Assembly (NCBI GenBank): GCA_950295325.1
Contig: CATNTY010000019.1
Span: 1 to 24,276 of the forward strand
DNA from: Polytrichum commune
Lineage: Eukaryota > Streptophyta > Polytrichopsida > Polytrichales > Polytrichaceae
Direction: 5' to 3'
DNA length: 24,276 nt
The translations under genes and the position numbers were made by a program. This document shows, piece after piece, positions 8,661 to 14,593 of the stretch; within the stretch, counting starts at the first letter, position 1; every line of letters starts with the position of its first letter. Under the pieces are notes generated by a model, which was given only the letters and a program-made list of their open reading frames with translations, did no database searches and was not told the DNA's origin.

Positions 8661-8789
8661 GCTCGTGCACGACTCCTGTCGATGTGGAGCGCCGCGACAG
8701 TCGATGCGGCGCGGAGCACGATCGTAGGAGTTCGCGCGCCTGCTCCGCGTCAGCCGGGACTTCGACCACAGGATCGGGTTGCGGCCGGA

Positions 8790-9707
8790 TCAGCGGACGG
8801 ACGCGGCGCGCGGGTCTCGATACCCCGGCGCCAGCACCGCGTTGCTCGCCCCGTACAGCACCAGCGGATCGCGCAGCCACAGCGCGTGTTCCGGACCGCC
8901 GAGACTGTGATCCGGCGAGCAGTCCACGTTCCAGCGGCGCAGCATGTAGCCCACGTCCGCGGCGCGCACCCGCACGCGCAGCACGCCGTCGGGCATGTCG
9001 TAGTCCATGCGCACCAGCGCCGGGTCGGGATAGCCGGGATGCGGCACCAGTTCGAGGTCGATGATGCGATTCCATTGCGCATCGTGTTCGACCGACTCAT
9101 GCGCAGCGATGGCCTCGTCATCCAGCATCGTGGCGTCGCTCATCCGCGTGAAGACGAAGTCGCGGAACTCGCGCGACTTGCGGTCGTAGGCGCGCACGTG
9201 CCACCGGACGCCGGTGTCGATCAGCGCGATCGGCACGATCTCGCGCTGGCTCGCGCCCGACGATACGGAGTGATAGCGCAGCCGCACCGCCTTGCGTCGA
9301 TGGATCGCGCGCGTGACCGGCGCGACCGTCGTCATCGCCGGGACGTTCAGCGAGACGGGGAACTCGCAGCGGACCAGCGAGCCGGCCGGGCCGCCGATGC
9401 CTTCGCCGAACCCTTGCGACAACGCCGTCAGGACCCGTGCCGACGCGTGCTCGAAGACCGGCTGGAACGTCGCGCCCGGCCTGTAGACCTTGTCGGACGG
9501 ATCGAGCACGAGATTGCCGGGTGCGATCTCGCGGTACATCGCGATGTCGCGGGTCGCGCCGGCCGGTCCGGTTCCGAAGCGGTCGGACACGTCGAGCCGG
9601 CGCAGTTCGCCGAGGAACCACAGCCGGAATTCGATGTGCGAGAGGCGTTCGGCCTGCGTGCGCGTCAGTCCGGCGAGCAGCGCCGCTCTCTGTTTGGAGG
9701 TCGTCAT
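8790..9707 (-). CDS. WYL-domain transcriptional regulator, BrxR/CapW-like
   Basis: A 305-residue regulator with an N-terminal winged-helix region (about 15-95: ERLSHIEFRLWFLGELRRLD, then DRFGTGPAGATRDIAMYREI), a linker (YRPGATFQPVFEHASARVL), a WYL ligand-binding domain (about 130-205; WYL core present as RWHVRAYD) and a C-terminal WCX-type dimerisation region. The order and wording of these segments match the WYL repressors known as BrxR (BREX) and CapW (CBASS), which bind inverted repeats and respond to an unknown signal, probably nucleic acid or nucleotide. No BREX or CBASS genes are in the window. It is divergent from a small membrane-protein gene with repeat-rich DNA between them, implying autoregulation and control of that neighbour. 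The assignment to the family is solid; a defence role is inference. Confidence 0.85.
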   Translation of the reverse strand: MTTSKQRAALLAGLTRTQAERLSHIEFRLWFLGELRRLDVSDRFGTGPAGATRDIAMYREIAPGNLVLDPSDKVYRPGATFQPVFEHASARVLTALSQGFGEGIGGPAGSLVRCEFPVSLNVPAMTTVAPVTRAIHRRKAVRLRYHSVSSGASQREIVPIALIDTGVRWHVRAYDRKSREFRDFVFTRMSDATMLDDEAIAAHESVEHDAQWNRIIDLELVPHPGYPDPALVRMDYDMPDGVLRVRVRAADVGYMLRRWNVDCSPDHSLGGPEHALWLRDPLVLYGASNAVLAPGYRDPRAASVR

Positions 9708-9759
9708 GTCGTCATCATAACCACCCGCAGACGACCTGATCCGAAAACGGGCTTGTGGT

Positions 9760-9786
9760 GATCATAATGATGATCTATGATGATCT
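9760..9786. promoter_or_regulatory. Candidate operator: inverted repeat plus tandem 10-bp repeat
   Basis: In the divergent region between the WYL regulator and the small membrane protein, GATCAT (9760-9765) and ATGATC (9770-9775) form a perfect inverted repeat with a 4-base spacer. Overlapping it, ATGATGATCT occurs twice in tandem (9767-9776 and 9777-9786). This A/T-rich patch stands out sharply from the GC-rich surroundings and is the natural binding site candidate for the adjacent regulator. Confidence 0.5.
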
Positions 9787-9823
9787 TCATCCCGCAACTC
9801 GAAACCCTGACCGGAGCGCGATC

Positions 9824-10126
9824 GTGACCGACCTCGTCCTGATGTTCCTGCTGTCGCAACCGCACCGCCTGACCGCGATCGGTCGCGTGCTCTATCGCCT
9901 GGCGGCGCTGCAGGTGGCCGCCGGTCTGGTGGCGCAGACGGTCCTGTCGTCACTGCGCAGCACGCATGCCGGCGGCGGTTATCGCTGGCTGGGCGACGTC
10001 TTTCCGAGCTGGCCGGCGTGGTGGGTTCCCGAGACGGTCCTCGGCATGATCGCCGTGACGACCGTCGGAGCGATCGGCCTCGCGCTCGCGTATCGCGGGC
10101 GGCAATGGGATCGCGGCTGGGTCTGA
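9824..10126 (+). CDS. Small two-helix membrane protein of unknown function
   Basis: A 100-residue protein starting at a GTG preceded by CGGAG at suitable spacing; the frame is open further upstream, but those codons overlap the repeat-rich operator region. It has an N-terminal amphipathic stretch (TDLVLMFLLSQPHRL), a first hydrophobic helix (about residues 26-44, LAALQVAAGLVAQTVLSSL), a Trp/Pro-rich loop (FPSWPAWWVPE) and a second helix (about 70-90, VLGMIAVTTVGAIGLALAY), ending in a charged tail. I recognise no family. It is divergent from the WYL regulator and stands alone on its strand; the next gene starts 312 bases on. It is probably an inner-membrane protein under control of that regulator (inference). 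Whether it acts as an effector, a transporter accessory or something else is unknown. Confidence 0.65.
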   Translation: MTDLVLMFLLSQPHRLTAIGRVLYRLAALQVAAGLVAQTVLSSLRSTHAGGGYRWLGDVFPSWPAWWVPETVLGMIAVTTVGAIGLALAYRGRQWDRGWV

Positions 10127-10438
10127 GCGAGGCGATGCCGGCAGCGTCCGCCGCGACGATGCAGCCGTGTCGTTGGGGGCGTGCTGTCGTGGATGGCGTA
10201 CGAAGCGCATCGGGCCGTCGCGATTCGAAGGCGGACGAGGTCGTCCGCATCCTTCACGACCGCGGTCGTGGCCCGGACCGGAGCAGTGAACCCGGCGCGA
10301 CGGGCAGGGTCATCGGACGTGCCGCACGCGCGATAATCCATCGTACCCACCGCCTTTCCGATCATGTGCGCGATGCGTGGTGTCGCCATCGTCGCAGTCG
10401 ATCGGGCCGCCTTCGCACCCGACACCGAACAGGATCCC
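10127..10438 (+). other. 312-base gap without a convincing gene
   Basis: It contains a perfect 16-bp palindrome CACGACCGCGGTCGTG at 10255-10270, too symmetric (no loop) to be a typical terminator. I see no coding stretch with a start and recognisable product. The promoter of the downstream hydratase should lie in the last 100 bases. Confidence 0.4.
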
Positions 10439-11212
10439 ATGACCCCCCTCCTCACCATCGAACGCGCCGCGACCTGCCTCGCCGACGCCTGGACCGGCGG
10501 CCGGCAACTCGACGCGCTTCCCGAAGCCGTCCGGCCCGCAGCGCTGGACGACGGCTACGCGGTCCAGGATCGACTGATCGACCTGCTCGGCGAGGACGTC
10601 GTCGGCTGGAAGCTCGGTGCGGGCAGCGGCAATGGACTGCGCGACTCGGGGGCGGGCCGTTCGATCGCGGGCCGCATCGTGCGCAGCCGCCTGTTCGAGG
10701 CGGGCGCCGTCGTCCCCTTGCGCGCGCCGACGCCGGTGACGATCGAGATCGAGATGGCGTTCGTCGTATCACGCACCGTTCGGCCGGGCGACGCGATCAC
10801 CGACCCGACCGCGCTGGTCGGCGAAGCGCGGATGACGTGCGAGTGGGTGCGGTCGCGCTTTGTCGATCGTCGCGCCGTGGGCTGGCCCTCGTTCGCGGCG
10901 GACGACGCGGCGTTCGACACGCTCGTCGTCGGCCCGCGACTCGCGTTGCGGGATCTCGACGGGATCATGCGGACGCTGGTGGTCGACGTCGACGGTGTCG
11001 AACGGGTCCGGGCCGCACGCGGGGAGGACGTCACCGATCCGGTATCCGCGTTCGGCGGCTTCCTCGCGCTCGCGGCGGCGCGCGGGATGACCGTGCCGGC
11101 GGGTTCGCTGATCTCGACCGGGACGATGAGCGTGCCCTTCACCATCGCGGGCCCGGCATCGATCGCGGCGCGCTGCGCAACGGCGTCGCTGGCGTTCACG
11201 GCGAGCCTCTGA
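10439..11212 (+). CDS. 2-keto-4-pentenoate hydratase-like protein, FAH superfamily
   Basis: A 257-residue cytoplasmic protein of the MhpD/DmpE/DmpH branch of the fumarylacetoacetate hydrolase superfamily, which hydrates 2-hydroxy-2,4-dienoates or decarboxylates 4-oxalocrotonate in aromatic meta-cleavage pathways. Seen in sequence: the N-terminal helical part (RAATCLADAWTGGRQLDAL), VQDRLIDLL, the GWKLGAGSG substrate loop, the divalent-metal ligand pair in TIEIEMAFVV, and the C-terminal VPAGSLISTGTMS with the small glycine-rich end. The length is typical. The ATG at 10439 has AGGA five bases upstream; an earlier in-frame ATG at 10364 would add 25 unrelated residues. It is not in an obvious catabolic operon: the next gene is convergent. 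Hydratase versus decarboxylase cannot be decided here. Confidence 0.85.
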   Translation: MTPLLTIERAATCLADAWTGGRQLDALPEAVRPAALDDGYAVQDRLIDLLGEDVVGWKLGAGSGNGLRDSGAGRSIAGRIVRSRLFEAGAVVPLRAPTPVTIEIEMAFVVSRTVRPGDAITDPTALVGEARMTCEWVRSRFVDRRAVGWPSFAADDAAFDTLVVGPRLALRDLDGIMRTLVVDVDGVERVRAARGEDVTDPVSAFGGFLALAAARGMTVPAGSLISTGTMSVPFTIAGPASIAARCATASLAFTASL

Positions 11213-11308
11213 GGCATCGCGGCGTGCCGCGCGCGAACGCCGATGCGTACTCGACGCGGAGGCGACGACGCCGTCTCGCGGACCACGCGCCGGCTCAGGC
11301 CATCGACG

Positions 11309-12352
11309 TCACACCGAGCCGGGCGAGATCACCACGCGATTGCGACCACCGCTCTTGGCCGCGTACAACGCCTGGTCTGCGCGTCGTATGCATTCCTCGA
11401 CCGCCTCGCCGGCGTCGAACACCGCCACGCCCGCCGACACCGTGACGGAGACGGCGGCCGCTCCCTTCTTGAGCGCGCTCACGTCGGCGCGCTGCAGCGC
11501 GTTGCGCACGTACTCGGCGACGGTATGGGCGCCCTTGGCGCCGGTCGTCGGCAACAGCAGCGCGAACTCCTCGCCGCCGTAACGCACGGCGGTGTCTCCG
11601 CCGCGCACGCAGGCCTTCATGGTCGTCGCGACCTTCTGGATCACGCGATCGCCGACCAGGTGGCCGTGGGTGTCGTTCACCCGCTTGAAGTGGTCGATGT
11701 CGATCATCACGAGCGAGAACGGCTCGCCGTCGGCTTCGGCGGCGAGCTTCAGCGCGGCGATCGTGGCATCGAAACCACGGCGGTTGACGAGGCCCGTCAA
11801 CGGGTCGGTCAGCACATCCTCGCGAAGCCGGGTCAGCTCCTCCGTCAGCCGCGTGACCTCGGCCTTGTTGTCGCCCAGGCCCTCGCCGAAGGAACCGAGC
11901 GACTCGCGGATCGCGCCGGTCTGCGCGACGACCTGCGCCAGTTGCTGCTTCAGAGCCGCGTCGTCGGACTTCGACAGCGCGCCGGCGAAGGTCTCCAACG
12001 TGGCGTGGAAGGCGCCGCTGTCGCTCATCGCCTGACTGATGGTGCCCTGGATCTCCGCGAGCACCGCCAGCAGACCGAGGCGGGCATTGGTCAGGACCTC
12101 CTCGGACCGGTCACGCAGGTATTTGTCGTAGAGGTCGCGGGTCTGTTCGGAGGTCAGTCGCGGCTGCTTCGCGACCAGAGCGTCGACCTCGTCCCGCAGG
12201 CCAGCGATGCCGCCGCGAGCGTACTCGTACCAGACGCCGTAGCTGACGGGTTCGTAGCCGTCCCCATGCGTCCCCATCTTGCCGAGGACGATCCGCAGCA
12301 GCTCGGCGCTCTTGACGCGCGCCTGACTTTCCGTCGTGTTTTCGAGTACCAC
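11309..12352 (-). CDS. Diguanylate cyclase (GGDEF domain)
   Basis: A 347-residue soluble protein that makes cyclic di-GMP from two GTP. An N-terminal helical sensor region (residues 1 to about 180) includes YEPVSYGVWYEYARGGIAGL and long heptad-like helices, with no membrane segment. The GGDEF domain begins at LTDPLTGLVNRRGFD and contains MIDIDHFKRVNDTHGH (metal and nucleotide binding), the active-site GGEEF and an inhibitory I-site RGGD exactly five residues before it. It should therefore be active and product-inhibited. The start is a GTG at 12350-12352; the ribosome binding site is weak (GGGAA). It is convergent with the hydratase gene and follows an EmrE-type gene on the same strand with a gap of 205 bases. 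It may signal together with the GGDEF-EAL protein 2 kb away. Confidence 0.93.
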   Translation of the reverse strand: MVLENTTESQARVKSAELLRIVLGKMGTHGDGYEPVSYGVWYEYARGGIAGLRDEVDALVAKQPRLTSEQTRDLYDKYLRDRSEEVLTNARLGLLAVLAEIQGTISQAMSDSGAFHATLETFAGALSKSDDAALKQQLAQVVAQTGAIRESLGSFGEGLGDNKAEVTRLTEELTRLREDVLTDPLTGLVNRRGFDATIAALKLAAEADGEPFSLVMIDIDHFKRVNDTHGHLVGDRVIQKVATTMKACVRGGDTAVRYGGEEFALLLPTTGAKGAHTVAEYVRNALQRADVSALKKGAAAVSVTVSAGVAVFDAGEAVEECIRRADQALYAAKSGGRNRVVISPGSV

Positions 12353-12557
12353 GAGTATTCCCAGGTTGGCTCGAACCGATGAAACGTTCGAGTCGTTGCA
12401 GTGACCGGACCGACCGACGGGACACGGCCGATGCGGCGGTGCCCGAACGCCGGAACATGCTCGGGCCGGTCGAATATAGTGGCTCGGACCGCGTTGGGCA
12501 ACCGGTCGGCTCGCCAGGGCTGCGCGCGCGACCTGCGCGACGGCGAGCCGGCCCCTT

Positions 12558-12890
12558 TCAATGCACGGTCGCCTTCGAGAACACGTTCATGACGAGGATG
12601 CCGCCGACGATCAACCCCATGCCGACCACGGCCGGCAGGTCGAGCTTCTGGCCGAACAGGACCCAGCCGACCAACGAGATCAGCACGATGCCGACGCCCG
12701 ACCAGAGCGCATAGGTGACGCCGATCGGAATCTCGCGCAACGTCAGCGACAGAAAGACGAACGCGGTCGCATAGCCGCCGATCACGAACAGCAGCGGCCA
12801 CGGCTTCGTGAAGCCGTCGCTCGCCTTGAGCGCCGATGTGGCGATGACTTCGGCGACGATCGCGATGCTCAGATACAGCCAGCTCTTCAT
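12558..12890 (-). CDS. emrE: Small multidrug resistance efflux protein, EmrE type
   Basis: A 110-residue inner-membrane proton-coupled exporter of quaternary ammonium and other lipophilic cations; it works as an antiparallel dimer. It has four predicted helices, at about residues 4-21, 32-50, 58-76 and 85-104. The essential residues are in place: Glu14 in [13 protein letters not shown], Tyr40 in GGYATAF and Trp63 in [17 protein letters not shown], plus the signature [12 protein letters not shown]. The pattern fits EmrE/QacE rather than the guanidinium exporter SugE/Gdx. The start is supported by GGAG about 5 bases upstream. It is followed in the same direction by the diguanylate cyclase and preceded by the DUF2252 gene, at 205 and 227 bases, so each may have its own promoter. 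Confidence 0.93.
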   Translation of the reverse strand: MKSWLYLSIAIVAEVIATSALKASDGFTKPWPLLFVIGGYATAFVFLSLTLREIPIGVTYALWSGVGIVLISLVGWVLFGQKLDLPAVVGMGLIVGGILVMNVFSKATVH

Positions 12891-13117
12891 GCGTTCTCCA
12901 GACGCCCGCAGCGACGCCGGCGACCGCGCCGTCCCGGTCGATGCGATCGAGCCGGCGGCGCGGTCTTCTTCAGGTCCCGTCGGCAGGCGCGCGACGCGAG
13001 AAGGTCCGGCCCGAGGTCGGTGTTCACGATCGACCAGCCCGCGGCAACGTCCGAAAGCGCGACCGCGGTATCACCACACGACGACGACCGCTTCCTTCGC
13101 CGGCGCGCGCCGACCCG

Positions 13118-14416
13118 TCAGGCCGCGTCGCGATACGCGTACAACCGGCAATGATTGAGATACGCGCTCTCGTGGATGCCCAGCAGTTCGACGATGCTGG
13201 TCCACAACCACGAGGGCGCGTCGAGCGTCTTGCTGCGCGAACTCGACAGGGTCGACTGCCAGCCTCTCAACGCCTCCGGCATCATCTGGCGGCGATGAGC
13301 GAGACCCACGACGCCCGCGAGGTAGAAGGCGAGTTCGGTCGCTTCGTCTTCGGTCAGGCCCTCGATCGCGAACTTCAGGTCCTGCGGCATCAACTCCCTG
13401 AGCACGACGCCCTTGTCGCCGAGTCGGGCGGCCACCATCCGCTCACCGAGATGCGGCGACAGCGCGCGGGCGCCGGTGACGACGCGCTCCGCGTTGCTGC
13501 GCGGCATCGCCTCGTCCTTCGCCCGCGGAGCCGCCGCGGTGACGGCTTCCTTGATGTCGATCAGGCAGGGCTTGACGTCGTTTCCGTCGCCGACGTGCAG
13601 CATCACGGCGTAACGCAGGCGACCGAGCGAGCTGCAGCCCTTCATCCAGTAGCGGATGTCGCAGACCTCAATCGTGTCGGCGGCGTCCTTGCCCTGCATG
13701 CCGGTGATGGCCGCGCGGACATCCGCCTCGGTGAACAGAGCCTTGATCGACGTCCGCTCGTCCTCGCTGACGGGCCAGAAGCGCGGGCCGAGCGGAATCT
13801 CGGGCCTGACCGTCTCGAGGCGTTCGGCCGCGAGATGCTTCCAGCGGCGCCTGACCGATCGTTCGAGATATTGTCGCAGCGGCTTCGGCGCCCAGTCGCT
13901 TTCACGACCCTTCGAGGCGGTGCCCTCGAGACCGGCCAGATAACCACCGGTCAGGCTCTCGACGATCCGCAACGTCGTCACGCCGGCGAGATTCGAGCCG
14001 CGCGCCTCGGACGCCAGCGACAGGCCGAGACGGACGAGATCGTGCGCCGGGTTGCCGATCACCGTCTGGTCGCAGTCCCTGATCTGCACGGCGACGCGGC
14101 CCTTCGCATCGGAAAGCGGACCGAGGTTGCCGAGATGACAGTCGCCGCAGATCCACACGGCCGGTCCGTGCGGCAGCTTCGAGTCGCTGGTCTCGAGCCA
14201 CTCGTAGAACCGCGTGGTGCTGCCGCGCACGTAGGCGTGCGCCGAGCGCGCCATCTTGAGGTTGCGTGCGTCGACGAGACGACGCGCCCGATCGTCGGGA
14301 GCCGGCAGGCGATCGATCTTCATGAGGGCACGTTTCATCCGGACATTGATATCACGAACAGGCGATGGAACGCGGTCGCCGATTGTCGGACGTGCGCGCA
14401 TCTTCGAGGGACGCAT
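13118..14416 (-). CDS. DUF2252 family protein
   Basis: A 432-residue cytoplasmic protein covering a full DUF2252 domain, a family distantly related to aminoglycoside phosphotransferase/protein-kinase-like folds, with no settled function. Family hallmarks are RNLKMARSAHAYVRGST (about residue 50-66), VWICGDCHLGNLGP (about 86-99, resembling the kinase HxDxxxxN catalytic loop), IRDCDQTVIGNPAHDLVRL (about 112-130, resembling the DFG/metal region), RYAVMLHVGDG and CLIDIKEAV. The N-terminal start is uncertain: the ATG at 14416 has no clear ribosome binding site, and ATG codons at 14338 or 14323 would remove a non-conserved leader. It is divergent from the GGDEF-EAL gene. A phosphotransferase role is inference from the fold. 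Confidence 0.88.
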   Translation of the reverse strand: MRPSKMRARPTIGDRVPSPVRDINVRMKRALMKIDRLPAPDDRARRLVDARNLKMARSAHAYVRGSTTRFYEWLETSDSKLPHGPAVWICGDCHLGNLGPLSDAKGRVAVQIRDCDQTVIGNPAHDLVRLGLSLASEARGSNLAGVTTLRIVESLTGGYLAGLEGTASKGRESDWAPKPLRQYLERSVRRRWKHLAAERLETVRPEIPLGPRFWPVSEDERTSIKALFTEADVRAAITGMQGKDAADTIEVCDIRYWMKGCSSLGRLRYAVMLHVGDGNDVKPCLIDIKEAVTAAAPRAKDEAMPRSNAERVVTGARALSPHLGERMVAARLGDKGVVLRELMPQDLKFAIEGLTEDEATELAFYLAGVVGLAHRRQMMPEALRGWQSTLSSSRSKTLDAPSWLWTSIVELLGIHESAYLNHCRLYAYRDAA

Positions 14417-14476
14417 CGTGGCCGACCGCGCCGCGGGTCGTCACGACCGAACCTCCACGACCGGCGCCGCTCGCGA

Positions 14477-14503
14477 ATCAGCCGGAGGCTGATCAATTTT
14501 TTT
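14477..14503 (+). terminator. Rho-independent terminator-like hairpin with T-tract
   Basis: ATCAGCC (14477-14483) and GGCTGAT (14487-14493) pair perfectly around a GGA loop, followed after three bases by seven T (14497-14503). This is a textbook intrinsic terminator on the plus strand, yet no plus-strand gene ends just before it. It may end a short or antisense transcript over the DUF2252 start, insulating the downstream promoter. Confidence 0.55.
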
Positions 14504-14519
14504 CGGACGCTGCCGATAG
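14493..14519 (+). promoter_or_regulatory. Candidate sigma-28 (FliA) promoter of the GGDEF-EAL gene
   Basis: TCAATTTT (14493-14500), an 11-base spacer, then GCCGATAG (14512-14519). The flagellar sigma-28 consensus is TAAAGTTT-N11-GCCGATAA, so the -10 matches 7 of 8, the -35 matches 6 of 8, and the spacing is exact. It lies 75 bases upstream of the ATG at 14594, in the correct orientation. The -35 overlaps the T-tract of the hairpin at 14477-14503. Confidence 0.55.
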
Positions 14520-14593
14520 GCAAGGAGGGGCGCTGCGACCGTCACCGCATCGTCACCACGCGCTTCACGATCCTTCAACCCGCGCCGTCCTTC

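Noticed and set aside
14477-14530. Possible c-di-GMP riboswitch (GEMM) upstream of the GGDEF-EAL gene
   Set aside because: The conserved GEMM core and its two paired helices are not present; the structure is a simple terminator-like hairpin.
14522-14530. AAGGAGGGG as ribosome binding site for the GGDEF-EAL gene
   Set aside because: It lies more than 60 bases before the ATG, with no start codon in that frame at a usable distance.
12941-14593. Long in-frame extension upstream of the GGDEF-EAL start
   Set aside because: It runs antisense through the DUF2252 gene and shows no homology; the real protein begins with TM1 right after the ATG at 14594.
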